Below, piece by piece: positions 20,489-32,800 of a stretch of 64,000 bases of DNA (its first letter is position 1; every line of letters begins with the position of its first letter). A program made the position numbers and the translations under genes. The stretch comes from Rachicladosporium sp. CCFEE 5018. Lineage: Eukaryota; Ascomycota; Dothideomycetes; Cladosporiales; Cladosporiaceae. Below the pieces are notes generated by a model. The model searched no databases, was not told the DNA's origin, and was given only the letters and a program-made list of their open reading frames with translations. The stretch spans positions 1-64,000 of the forward strand of contig KZ111208.1 in NCBI GenBank assembly GCA_002077045.2. Reading direction: 5' to 3'.

Positions 20489-22202
20489 TGCTAGGAGTGG
20501 ACGTCAAAGTGATAAAGTGCTCTGAGGGAGATACTGTGACGGATCCGGAGGAATAACAAGAAGAGAGAGATGATTTCGGAGATCGAGACGAGTGCCAGGA
20601 GTGAGCGAGCTAAAGACTTATATGAGCAGCACGCCCTGCCACAGCAACCTCCACATGATGACCATGTCGTATGAAACAGCGCATGCTCCGCCGCCGATTT
20701 CTATGTGCATGCTAGAGATACGGATGCTCAGGGCTCGCACATGTAGTTCCTACCAGACCATGAATTCCACGGCGGTCTGTGCGCGGCTGCTTCCTACATA
20801 TCATCCGCGGGCCATGCGCCTTACGCGACATGTTGGCTCTCCGCATTTTCATCGATTCGCATGATTACAGTCCACGCTGCGAGTCGCTACGTTAACTTTC
20901 AAAACGTGGCACCATCTACTGTGAGGATTAGTGGTGAGGGGGTAGTTGTTCAAGGCAACACACGTTGGACCTCCACCTACACGGTCTCGACTCTCGCGGC
21001 GAGAAAGATGCAATCCGGTAATCAGCGCATTACGGAGCCCACTCAGCTTCGATAAGATGTGACCCTTGGTCGAAGGCGCGACACATTCGCTAGCAGGGGT
21101 GAGAAAACTCGCATAGCCAATTGCAAGACTCGCACGACACCCGTCAATGGCATTGGAGTTGCTGTATTCTCAAGTTTAGGCGCGAAGTGCTTGCATTGGT
21201 CGACGCATGTCGGCACTATCGTGAGATCCGTTGCCTTGCACTGATGTCCCGGTCCGCATGGCTGCGAGCGTCGCGTCTGGGAGGTCCGCCGCTTGTTGCC
21301 TTCAAGTTATTCCGTACCTCAGCCCGGCCCGCAGCCACTCGACTTGACTCTCATCTAGCAGGTAACGACAGCGCTTGCCCTGTCACGTGTGCTGTTTCGG
21401 CATGGCGGCTTTTTCCGGGTGCACCCTCCCATCTACGCCACATCGCGTTGAAAGCCAGCGTCAGGACCCCCTGGTGCACTACGAATCTCCGGGGGACTGC
21501 ATCGCCGCTGACGGCGAGCAGGCCAACGACCATGGATCAGACAGGCTACGCAGACCCATCGGCCCGTCTGCCGGCCACGCAAAGCGATCTCTGACCTGTG
21601 CTGCGGTATCGTCACTTTCATAAGGAAGCTCGCGAAACTCATCTGCTTCACAGCCATTTCCGTCCCGTGGACACAGACGATGTTGCCATCTGCTCCGAGG
21701 CCATACGCTGCAGCCAGGCTTATCGTTCGGTAAGATTCATTCGAATTCTCATTGGTGTCCACGCGTACCCATCTCTCACGTCGCGCGACGAAGCTCGCGC
21801 AGGCCTGGCGACACCGACGGTATGAGGGCGATCAAGCATGAGACAATCCACCCTCGGTGACGCAGCAAATATGGGATGTTGTCCCGTCCATGATGTGATA
21901 AACTCACGACGATTGCCTGTGGTGATCAGCTGGAAGCTCGCACGAGTAGTAGAATGAGATTGAGCAGTGGGAGTCGTAAGTCGTTACTTCTACTCCTCCT
22001 CCGTATGTTCCTTACGCTATTCTCATTGTTTCCCGCTTGCGTCAAGTTGTACCATAGTCGGTTAGGACATCGGCCGGACTTGGGCTATGGACTCTGATTA
22101 CGATGGATGCCCATCGCCAACGCCTGACCCTTCCGCCACCTGTGGTCTTCCTCACACCTAAGTGTCATCGAACATGCCAAATGCGTGAGAGCTAGCATGT
22201 CG
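20489..22202. other. 1.7-kb interval between family copies D and C
   Basis: Beyond the upstream region of copy D, only short frames are seen on both strands. The longest, 21121-21594 plus, lacks any recognisable motif. I support no gene here. The interval may be eroded coding sequence. Confidence 0.45.
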
Positions 22203-22838
22203 TTAATGGTGCCCACGGCGGCGGAGGTAAGCTGGCATATTGTTACGATCTTCAAGCCATCGCTGCATGATGAAGCTGTCGGCCTGTAAGGATCAATGTC
22301 AGCACGGTCGCATGATGTAAGACAAGGACAATCGACTTGCCGGACCCGGCTGCACAATCGTGCCAGAAGATGGCCAGGCGTGCTGACGAACGCTGTCCAT
22401 TGATCCACCCGGAAACCCTCTACCTCGACCACGATCGGTATGCATCGTGATATTGTTCGACGGGGCAGGACCGTGACCTTGTCCTGTATCGATCATGGTA
22501 TCATCAAAGGGTATCGAAGCATGATCATCGATAAGTGTTGGCTGTGTTCGAGCATCCATGCCATGGACAGGACCGACGATGTACTGTTGACGATACGATC
22601 GACTGATGGGATGGTGGACCGTTGCCAGGAGGCAGGTCGGGGATATGTTGATCGACGCGTAGGAGTTGTGAACAGGATGAGGTGCTCCATCGACACAGAC
22701 AAGGGCCTGCGGAGGGCAGGAGCAGAGACGACCGACTCCTCCGGCAAAGGAGACAAGCTGATCGGAGAGCGCAAACCGACGAGGAGGTGTCTGGCCGTGC
22801 GGCTGCAGCGGCTTGTTGTTAGTGCTAAGCGGTGCCAT
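22203..22838 (-). CDS. GGxGRLC-family small protein, copy C, 192 aa
   Basis: Two exons: 22341-22838 and 22203-22283 (81 nt). The 57-nt intron uses a GC donor (GCAAGT) in place of GT, with a CTGAC branch and a TTACAG acceptor. It falls after the codons for VQPGP, the same place as in copies A, B and D. The first exon has LVSFAGGVGRLCSCPPQALV, then C, VDG and PHPVH. The last exon reads ADSFIMQRWLEDRNNMPAYL followed by RRRGHH. Without the splice the frame runs into unrelated residues and stops, so the conserved C-terminus supports the GC-AG intron strongly. The middle contains Gly/Arg-rich GRGRGF and several Asp-Thr segments. Function unknown; no signal peptide or transmembrane segment. Confidence 0.72.
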
Positions 22839-23889
22839 GACTGCTCAGCAGTCTGCTACTGCTCAAGTAAACGATGCACGCGGAAGGAGTAGGGACTCGA
22901 CTGAGGTAGTAGGAAATGTGACGGCAAGGAAGGATCGCACCCTACGTGTGGGAGCTACATACTTATCAGCCCTCGCCGTAGCTCACAAGGCAAACTGCGA
23001 GTGCATACGTCGGGAAGGGCTGCCCATCTCGTTGCATGCATGAAGAGTCGTAAAGTAGCCCAAGGTGTCGATTTCATGTAGCCCATTCTCCCGTACTAGC
23101 CTCGCTTGACACCACTCGGCACGCATAATACTCGGTCATCACCCTCCGTCCATCCCGCAGAGCGTGCATGACGCTAGCAAGCATCCCTACCTACGCAGTA
23201 AAGGTGTATGATGCGGGTTAAACTCTGGACCCTGTCGCGTCGTGTGATTGGGCCGAGACAGGCGAATCTAAGAAACAAGAACGTGAGCCTAGAGTTAGTT
23301 ATGTAAGTATTGCACCGTCTAACAATGGGTGTCGGAGGGTCTTACCGCGGCTGCTCTTGACACAGGAACGGGGGAGACGACCAGAGCGAGTTCGAAAGTC
23401 TGTACGATCGATTGTCGAGAGTAATAGTAAGGATCGCGACGGATTTTTGGAAGTGCAAGACTGCGATCTGCATACTGCCTGCTTTGTGCGATGCGTCACG
23501 CTGCCACAGCAGGAGCTCGCTGTCTCTCTACTCTGGTCTGTCACCGACGGCCTCTTCAAGTCCGAGTCCTTGGCCAACGATTGAAGCCTAGCTAATACGT
23601 ACATTGTCACAAGAGGCTTGCAGCGTGGCTAAGGTCGGAACGGTGTGCCTTTGCACGATCTGCATATGCCAATCCTCGCGCCTCTGCTACTTTGACGATT
23701 GTGGGCGCTCACGAGGTCATGCATATCGGTGAGACGTCTCGGCTCTACCCGGAGTTGCTGATTCTTGGACTTTGGGAATGAGGCACAGTGGTCCAGGGTT
23801 GGTGCCAGAGATTGATATTGCAAGTGGTCGGTCAGACCAACGCCGCAGCTGATTTAGCACCATCCGTTATGACCGCGGCACACGCGTCC
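22839..23889. other. 1-kb interval upstream of copy C
   Basis: It contains the presumed promoter of copy C, with a weak TATA-like TGATAAG at about 22962-22968. Beyond that only short unassigned frames are present. I see no gene. Confidence 0.4.
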
Positions 23890-24062
23890 GAGTCGCTCGA
23901 TTGCAAAATCGAAGAGTACATCAATTGCTGTGAAAACAGAGTCTGAAAGAGATCGAGCAGAGTCTGCTTGACATCTGCGCTTCGACAGTGGTCGTAGATA
24001 CCCTGTCAAAACGCTAGGTAGGGTTGAAAAGTCGCAACATGGGCTTGATGTCTCTCGGAGAA
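23865..24062 (-). pseudogene. Broken fragment of an FHIP-like gene
   Basis: Bases 23890-24062 align without gaps to 47550-47722 inside the FHIP gene. By hand I count 38 mismatches in 173 positions, about 78% identity. Translated on the minus strand, the fragment keeps FSERHQAHVATF, DHCRSADVKQTLLD and SSILQSSDSDA, but a Trp codon (TGG) of the intact gene has become the stop TGA. Similarity continues weakly to about 23865 and ends abruptly on the other side. Many differences are transitions, but transversions are also present, so RIP is not proven. The fragment is about 65 codons of a gene of more than 800 codons. Confidence 0.85.
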
Positions 24063-24978
24063 TTGCGGCGTGCAGGTGGTCAACGAGTAATCATATCTGG
24101 GGGAAACGATGTGCGATACACGTTGGTGCCTGAGGCCCATCGAGTAGCATCGATTGAGTCCGCCGACACAGATAAGTCATGGGTCGGGAGCCGGGTTGAC
24201 GAGACCGAGCAGGAGCGGCGACTTGACGGGGATGCTGGTTGGGTACGTTGCTGCAGGTGTTACGACAACTTGTATGATGTAGGCGGTATCGAATGTCTGT
24301 ACCGAACCCAGAGGTGTCTACATGTATGCCGAGGCAACGAGCTGTACCGAATTCATAGAACAAGACCAGACATTGCGTCGTTTTCCATGTCCGTCTCTTA
24401 CTTACACAACTCATGCTTGATGTGATAAGTCAGGGTCAATATCGCTCCTAGCAGCTTCCTGATTGGTCTGGTATACATACTCTGAACATATACGACATCC
24501 ATCAATCCCACTGCCGAAGCCACCTGATCCCGCAGTGCCATCTGGCGTGAGAGCACCAGGCCAAAATGCGCAAGACCAACGCCAATTCGCTTCGTTCAAC
24601 CCATTGCTGCACAAGCTTGCTCGCCACAGCAGTACAAACCGCCGATCCCTAACTTTTCCTTCCCTTCTACCCAGTGCATCGGCCATAGCACGGCAACTCA
24701 AGTCCTAATTTGCACTACACAGATCTCAGCACTGAGCTACGCCTCGATGATCGTTCTTCTATCGATTGTTGAGCAGTGCCACGTCTGTAAAGCTCATGCG
24801 TGAAGCTGTCGGTCCTTCGACGCTGCCTCAGCATGGGCGCCAGCAATGCTGGCTTGGACTTCGAGGTCGCTCCTACTGACCCCGTTGGAGCGTCGCGACT
24901 TCATACACCAGCTACCTCGTCATGCAGTAGCATCTCGATACCATCTCGGCCGCAATTCTTATGCAACACACCAGGTAC
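24063..24978. other. interval downstream of the jsn1-type gene
   Basis: Short frames are present on both strands, none with a recognisable motif. I support no gene here. Confidence 0.4.
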
Positions 24979-27900
24979 TCAACGCTACACGCAGAGTCAG
25001 CTTCCTATCCTCCCCAGAAGCCTATCACCACATCCGACTCACCCTCGCCCGCCGCCCTCCACCTCCACTCCCCGCCATCTGCCCCTGCTGCATATACCCA
25101 CCACCCATCTGCCCGCCATAGCCCTGTCCATAAACCTGCATACCCATCCCCATACCCTGCTGCTGCATCCACATCTGCTGCTGTTGCGGTTGCGGCTGAT
25201 AGCCCATACCCGGCGGCACGCCTTGCATTCGATATGGATCCTGGTGCTGCATGCCATTGTTCACAGGGCTAGGGTAGAAGTTGTTCATTTGCTGTTGACG
25301 GGCTTGCTGCTGTTGCTGTTGTTGATGCTGCTGAGCGAGCATCTGCTGTTGCTGCTGCCATTGCTGCTGCTGTGGTGGCATGTGGTGACTGGGCGACATG
25401 TTGAGACCTGGGTTCGAGAGGGCGGGAGAGTGCGAGTACTGCAGTGTCATACTATTTGGGTTATTGTTGTATGAATCGTAGGTTGTGGAGTCCATGCTGA
25501 CTGTGCGCTGCAGGCCGCCGTTACCCATTGGGCTGGGGTCATGCTGTGGCGTCATGTTACCGTATGGTCCTGGGCGCGGATAGCCATTCTGGTTCGTGTC
25601 GAGATGCGGAAGATGGCCTTGTCCGTTCACCGATCGCGTCTTGCTAGTCGCTCGCCCGTCCATGCTAACTGGTGTGCCGTTGCCATGACGTGTAGACAGA
25701 CCCACTTCGTCCATCAGGCGCTTGTAACCTTGACTTGGCTTGGCGTTGAGTCTGAGCAGCACATTGCGCACGTTCTCGACGCACTCTGGCCGTACATTGT
25801 CCTCGAGGAATGGCGTGGTGAGGACCTTGAAGATGAAGGTAGCGCCACATGCCTGATCACTAATGATGCTTTGCAGTACTTTCTCATCGAAGAACAGGGC
25901 ACGCAATATGCTATCGCGAGCCTCTGGCTCATTACGCTGGTTGATGATCTTGAGTACAGTCAAGTATGCCACCTTGTGCGTGGACAGATGCACAAGATGT
26001 GGTATCAGTCGTGGTGCAAGCACAGATCTCCGTCGCGGAAATGTGCATGTGTCCAGGAACCAGGTCAGTAATAGTGCGCCATTCGAGTTCGTCGCGAGCT
26101 GGACACTGTGAAGTGTGATCGCAGCGGCCATCAGTCTCTTCTGGTCAGATGTGGCGAAGTGACTCTCGAGACAAGCTCGCATAGCTCTTGCGCCAAAGCG
26201 ACCTTGAGCTGACTCCCATAACCGAGCTAGCATCGTCTCGAAGATGAAGTTGTTCGCCGGTGCCTGGAAACGCAGACAACATTGCATGACATAGTTGCCG
26301 TACTGATCAAGGAAGAGATTGACTCCGTGTGGTCGCAATGCCTCGACAATCATGCTTACTTGTGCCGGCGTTCGGGCAACATCAATGATCTTCTGTGCTG
26401 CCCATGTACCATTCTTGTGTACACCGACTTCAGCAAGGTGTGGCGCAATCTGTGCGAGCATGGCTTCCTTGGTGTCCTCACTACAGTTTTCGAAAAGCTT
26501 CTGCACTACTGTGTTGCCAAGGTAGTCTGATGCGAGCTCAGATACTTCTGGCAGCATCTCCATCGCAATGCTCTCCAGCTCAAGTGGCGAACACGAGCTA
26601 TTGTCGATACGCTTGCGGATCTCACGTAGTCGAGGCGCATCGTGCGTGCGAGCATGGCCCGGCTCTGGAATGGGTGGGATCTCATCGGCGTAGTTTGTGT
26701 TGTGCAAGGCGATCTCGAGCATACTCTCCATGCGAGCAATGTCATCTGTAGTAGCGCCAAACTGTGCAATGATGCTCGAGACCTCCTCACGAAGTTCAAG
26801 TAGGTCAGGCGTGACAAGAGCAGCGGCAGCGGTCTCCGCGTTGATATTCTGGTTCGCTGACATGCCATTGCCGGATAATGCGCTGCTCTTCGAGACGAAT
26901 GGGTCCGGGCTCGGCGATGGATACACGCCATTTGCACCAGGTGTGTTGGTCGCACTCTGCTCCTTACCGAAGCCGATCCTGACGGGCCCACAGCCGGGGA
27001 AGATCTCGCGACCATTGCACTGAGCTTTGGCAGCGATGGCGCTTTGAATGTTCTCGAAATTGACAAAGCCACAGCTCTTGTGGGTGAGCACACGAGCAAA
27101 GTCAATGTTGCCATAATGGCTGAACACAGCATTGAGCGACGACACCGTTGTCGATGCAGGGACATTGCCTAGCCAGAGTGAGCGAGTCGGCGTCTCGAGA
27201 TTTGGCTCGAGTCCGTGATCATACTGCTGGGACTTCTGATGGCCAATATTCATGCCTTGCACGGCACTGGTAAGTCCATGCACGTCATGTACACCGCCGT
27301 TCTGCAAGTCATCTGCGGTGATGCTGTTCTCGAGTCGTGAAGGCGCAGGCAGGTAGCTCCTCAGTGCATGTGACGAGGGCGAATCGAGCACGCCAGCTGT
27401 CCGGGCTCGTGGTCTGTTCGCGCTTGCAAAGTTCGCAAACGCCTGCACATCAAGATTGTGTTGTCGCACAGCCTCATGTATCGCAGCTGCTTGTGCCGCA
27501 GCTACCTCAGTAGCTGGTGTCATTGTACCGTTGCCGTACCCGTTCTGTGAGTACTCGTCCAGGTCCTCATCAGGCTCTGCATTTGCATACTTCGCTGCAG
27601 CATTGACCGAGAACGAGCGATATCTGTTCGACGGATTCTGCGTGAACGCATTGTATGCCAGCATATCTGCAACCGACAGCGCACCAGTGCCATTCAGTCG
27701 CTGCTGACTGAGCAATTGATCCATGTCCGCTTTTGTCAACCCTGCTCTTACGTGCTGTGTCGAGTCGTCCAAGCCCAGGTAGTCCAGTGTTCTCACATCG
27801 TTCTCTGCACCTGTCTCACCCTGCGAGGAGGGTGCATCCGAAGAACGAATGCTTTGCAAAGTGCTTGCTCGTTCGCGACTAGCAAGCCAGTTGCTGGCGA

Positions 27901-28669
27901 AGAACGATGATCCGAAAGGACTGCTGTTACCAAGCAGGCTCGCTCGTTGTGGAGTCGAGCCAGCACGCAGCCGTGAAAGCAAAGCTGCACTGCTTGACGC
28001 ACCTGCCGAGGCCTGCAAATCTGTACTCGAGAGCGATCCCCTCGAGTATCCACTCCCTGGAGCTGTGTGCTTAACACTTGACGACCGTGAAAGCGTTTGT
28101 GAGCTATTCAGTCCATTCAACGTGCTCACTGCTGGGAAGCGTGAAGGCACAGTGCCTGCACGAGCTCGTCTTTGCGAATTCGCAGCCGACTGTGAATTCG
28201 CTAGGGCCGCGCTCCCCTGTAACGAACCCACATCGAAGTCGGGGAAGCTGTCGCTACCTGGTGATTCTGGTATGGTTTCGCGTAGTGGAGTCGAATGTCC
28301 GCTGCCAGCAGGCGGAGGTCCCCATATCGATGGCGTGAGTCCTTCTTGTACTTGTATCTCTCGTGCTCTGCGATGCTGTCAGTGTTATATTCGAGCTTCA
28401 ACAAGATCGAAAGCTGCTCACCTTTTGGGGAACAGCCGACTCCCATACTCCTTTGAAGGAGACCCGGCTCCTGCCCTCCCAGTGCCAGACTGAGATGTCG
28501 GTGTGCCCATGCCACTGCTCAGCGGGAACCTCATGCCTGATCCTGCAGGTTGTTCGATAGGAGACCCGGATGCCGACCCGTTGCCTGATCTCGTCCCCGC
28601 GCCTGCCATGTTAAGCTGTGGCAGACCGTCGAGATTGAGCTTGTAGTCTGGGCGTGATGTGGGCGCCAT
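24979..28669 (-). CDS. jsn1: Jsn1/Puf-type RNA-binding protein with RRM and Pumilio repeats, about 1192 aa
   Basis: Exon 1 is 28422-28669. A 54-nt intron leads to exon 2, which runs down to 25043. A further canonical intron (24985-25042, GTGAGT donor, CTGAC branch, TAG acceptor) would leave a last exon of only CGT TGA, ending the protein in RRARR. If it is not spliced, the stop is TGA at 25025. The order is: a Ser/Gly-rich N-terminus with many phosphorylatable sites, an RRM at about 475-555 (SLWLGNVPASTTVSSLN; CGFVNFENI), Pumilio repeats at about 660-990 (for example ASDYLGNTVVQKLFENCSED, YGNYVMQCCL), and a Gln/Met/Gly-rich tail with a polyglutamine run. RRM plus PUM is the Jsn1/Puf1-Puf2 arrangement. 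These cytoplasmic proteins bind 3' UTRs, often of mRNAs for membrane or mitochondrial proteins, and control their stability or location. Confidence 0.92.
25290..25375 (-). repeat. CAG/CAA repeat encoding Gln-rich tail
   Basis: Interrupted CAG and CAA codons in the coding strand encode runs of up to seven Gln in the C-terminal tail of the jsn1-type protein. The tract is a likely site of length variation between strains. Confidence 0.8.
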
Positions 28670-29837
28670 TATTATTTGTGTCTTATGTGTAGTATGTTCG
28701 TTCGAGTCCGACGTCGAGTGCAGACTGTGGGCAAGCTGCGTTGCGTATACTGCGGCGCTAAACCGATTTCAAGACCTACTTGTATTCTGCGCCACCGACG
28801 TTTCCGCCGAGTCCGCCTCGTCCAGTGACAGCTGAATGTGTCACCCAAAGCGATTGCTCTTGCAGTGGTGAACAAAGAGCCACAGGTAATACAGTCGGGA
28901 ATGGCGCCTCACGTGGGTCTCTCTATGCTTGAGCTCGGCCAACACCCGATTTTCGCGAATAGTCCAGAGCTAAGAAGCGACGGCGAAGTTTACGCCAGTA
29001 TTCCCACACTATACCGCAGACCGTAGGAGTGTAATTGATTATCGTAGGTAACCCCAGGTAATAGACAGCCCGCGGCTCGCAAGTCCCGTGATGGAAGCGG
29101 CGCAGCTGGCGAAAGGATAAGGAGAGCAGCGTAGAGGTTAGCGAGAAGACCTGCGTACCGCAATAATGAGTGGCGGAGGCGGAGGTGGTAGTGGTGAGGT
29201 GGGAATGCGAAGCCGACGACAACGACACAGAGCGAATATGGAGTCTGGCTGACGAAGGAGGTCCCAAGATCTGCAGCGGAGGTGGAGGCAGGCGCTAGCG
29301 CTTCGGGCAGCGTCTGTTTCACTGCGATACCCTTGTCACCAGTTCTATCACGGCATCGACCTTGAGCACGTAGTTACTAGGTATGAGCAGAAGACTACAA
29401 TAATGCTACTCGCACTTGCCCTCTGTTCACCGTCGTCGCAGTCCAGAATATCGCCTCCTGAACTTGGCAGTCTTCGAGACGCCTTGATCGATGAAACATC
29501 ACGATTGGCCGGGGAGCGGCAGGCTGAAACGCCAACCTGCAAAGCCCATCACGCACCAAAGTCTGGGCAGACGACTACCATAAGGCGTAGACAAGGTTTA
29601 CTTAGTGGACCTCGTCGTTGCAGGGGTTGTTGGTACTTGGTCAGCAAAGAGGTCTGGCACCGGAAGATCGCTCTTGAGCAGGCTGTACAATAATGTGCAT
29701 ATCTACATTTCCCCTATACATACGCCCTGTGAAGGGCAACCCATCCCATCCCGCGTGTCCAAGGAAACTGGGGTTGTCTACCTGTATCAGTCATGTCGTC
29801 AAAGATCGTCACGCATCCATTGCCATCAGCACACATT
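28670..29837. promoter_or_regulatory. Upstream region of the jsn1-type gene
   Basis: This 1.2-kb gap lies between the jsn1-type start and the end of the tandem scaffold gene. It must include the jsn1-type promoter and leader. A minus-strand frame near 28990-29322 is hydrophobic but starts only at GTG, and I do not support it as a gene. Confidence 0.4.
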
Positions 29838-32800
29838 TCAACCCTCCTCCTCAAGCACCTCCCGTCCTCCTTCTCTCCAGTACTTGCTCCCCTCCGCTAG
29901 TCTCCGGACGCCCCTTATGCGTCCAGCCCACAGCCCTTCCATATCTGTTCGGAAGGTGTAGCCCCGTTGACTCGAGATCACGCCGATGCTTTGTAGTACA
30001 GCTTTTCGTGCATCTCGGCCGAAGATCGCTGGGTGAGGGATCCATTCTAGACTGCTTTCGAGCTCGTGGTCGAGAGCTGCCATGGTCTGCTGGTCGATCC
30101 CAGCAGCGGGGGAGAAGGGACTATTGTCTAGTGCTCGCGGAGGTGAGGGCGTGCGGCGGCCATTCGGCATATTGGGTGTTGTTGGAGAGAGGATAGTAGA
30201 GGGGTGTGAAGAATCTGTCGGCGAGCCCTTTGCTTCGCCGATCTTTGGTGTAGGCGGTAGAGCTGCACTCGGTGGTGGGAGTGGTGGGAGTCCGCCTTTG
30301 CCGAGACCTTTCAGGATACTACGAGTCTCAGCTAGGAGATGTTGGGCGCGGTCGTGTTGGCCCCGAGAGACGAGGGTAAGGGCTCGGGCGAGCATGTCGG
30401 AGGTGAGGAGTTCCATGCGACGCTGGACTACATGTGGGTGAGGCGGGATTGGAGGCGAGGGTGGTCGACTGGATTTGTTGCTCGATGGGAGCATGGTGAT
30501 GGCGAGGAGTGAGGGTCGAGGGAGTTGTGTGAGGTTTCCGTCTCGTAGGAGGTCGCCCCAGCTGAGGTCAGCCTGGATCAGTGGAAGTTCTTCTACCGAG
30601 AGCGTTCGTTGCTCGTCCTGTTCAATGGGTCCGCCGAGTGCCTCCAGTCCGGAGATGATGTTCTCCCACGGATCTGTGGGTACTGAGTCTGGCGTCGAGT
30701 TGTCTGGCGCTATCGACAGTTGTACGAGAATGTCGCGCTTGTCGCCAAAGCGCAGGTCTCCCAGCGAAGCTTCTGCGTCGCGACCTGCAGCGCGCTTCGT
30801 GATGTGCAGAGCACCACTGATCTTAACGAACTTAGCTGGGGATCCTTCGGGCAGACGAAGCTTGAGCTTAACGTTCTGATGCGATGTGCTCTGCAGGGAT
30901 CCCATGCACCCAGCAACGCACTCTCGTAGCATCATCCAGTCCTTGACGTAGGTGTAGGAAGCCTTGGTCCGCGTCGACAGCTCAACCATGGTATCTGGCT
31001 TATGATTTGTGCCCAGTCCGAAGGAGTGGATCGTGATCTTCGCGGCTTCTGCGCGTGACACGACAAAGTTGACGCTCTCAGCATCGGAGGTCGCAGAGTC
31101 GCTGACAAGCAAGATCGTTGAGAGTGGGTTTGCGGCTTTCCGTTGCATGAGCAAGTCCATCGCGACATTGGCACCCTCCACGACATCAGCGCGCATGCTT
31201 TTCTGTCCGACAGGTCGTATCGAGTCCAGCACTTTGCCCCAGCCTTTCCATGTCTTCGTCGTCATGCCCACGAGCGGCATACCGCCAGCTCCAGATCCGA
31301 ACGTGACCAAACCCATGCGGTCCCGCTCGCCCAGGCTGGCCACAATGAATCGTAGAGTATCGCGCAGCAAGTTAATCTTGAGTCCCTGCATCGAGCTCGA
31401 TACCGGTATAACGACCACGAGATCGAGAGGCACATGTAGCGAAGCGTCGCCCAATCGCATCGAGTCCTGACCGCCGAGTCTCGAATTAGTATACTCAGTC
31501 GGCGCGGTCGCTTGCGACCGGTTTGCACCATAGGAGGATGAACATACCGAAGAGCGCTTGGCGTTTTGCGATGGCTGTGTGGTGTACTCATCCTCCTCTG
31601 TGCCTGAAGTATCTTGCTCCGAGTCTGGTGCCTGCGATTCGGGTACATCGAGGCGATCGAAGTTGACCAGCATGCGGCGCCAGCGGTCGAGCTGAGCGCG
31701 GTCGGTGGATTGGAGGTGGAAGTGGGGGAGTTCGGCGACAGAGAGGCTGAGGGTAAGGGTCGATTGTTCTGCGAAGTGTTAGTCATGTTCACTGCCGAGT
31801 CTCAATACGCGCGAAATTACCTTGAACGTATTGGACTTGCTTCAGATGTCTCTTGATCAAAATCGAGCCCTTCAGTGTGCACTTTCCCTTCGACTTCCCG
31901 TCCGAATGGCGGTCCCCTTGTGCCGGCTTCTTCTCTTTGACGCAAATGAGCATCTCTGTGAATAGATAGCATTCCAGCTCTTGCCAGGATTGGCGATCCT
32001 TGCCCACGCGCATAGTGCCATAGATGATCAGCCGGCCAAATCTGGTGTAGTCAAGTCCATGCCAATTGTCCACACGAGCGATCAAGTCATCCTTTGCACT
32101 CTCCAATGCCTCCCTGCTCTCTGTCAAATCATGCACGCTATCAACTGGGCGCTGCGGTTGTTTCGTGCGAGCCTGCTTGGGTCGTTGAACAGCTTCGTCC
32201 TCCTGCTGGGTTTGCGAAGACGGTCCACGAAGATCCTCTGGATTTGCTTGCCAGTTGTGATCTGGCACCTCGATAGTGACCAAGCATGTTAGACTTTGCT
32301 GTTGTCGCGACTTGCTCAGTGTGGGGAATTCACTGCGGATGGTCACGGTCGGCGCTGGTATTGGGTTCCTTGCGGTCACTCGCGGCGCACTCAAGCTCGT
32401 CTCCATCGACTGTACATCGTAGTCGTGCCGTCTGCCGTTCGCGCCATTTGCTTCCGAGTAGTCGCCAGCGGACACAGCGCCCGTATCGCCACTAGTGTTG
32501 CGACCATGTGCGGCTTGGTACTGATCGTACTGCTGCTCACTTCTCCGCACTTGATTCGGCAGTAAATGATCGCGAGTGTTTCGCTGTGGCTGCCGTTGTC
32601 GTGGTGCACTGTCTCGACTTGGCTGGCTCATATGGTCATGGTCCCACGAAGCCGGTGTCGGTGTAGCCTGAGTATCGCGAAACCGATCCCGAGCGTCTGC
32701 TGGCTTCTGAGCAGAGCGGACGAGGCGGTTGAGTTTCTCGAAGTCTATACCGCCACCCCGACTAGGATCTACACCGAGCGGTGCCTGGCATGTAGGACAG

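Noticed and set aside
23890..24062. RIP as the sole cause of divergence of the FHIP fragment
   Set aside because: Transversions such as g/t, c/g and t/a are frequent among the mismatches, so RIP alone does not explain it.
28990..29322. Hydrophobic 110-aa minus frame upstream of the jsn1-type gene
   Set aside because: It starts only at GTG, and its hydrophobic stretches look like a by-product of pyrimidine-rich sequence.
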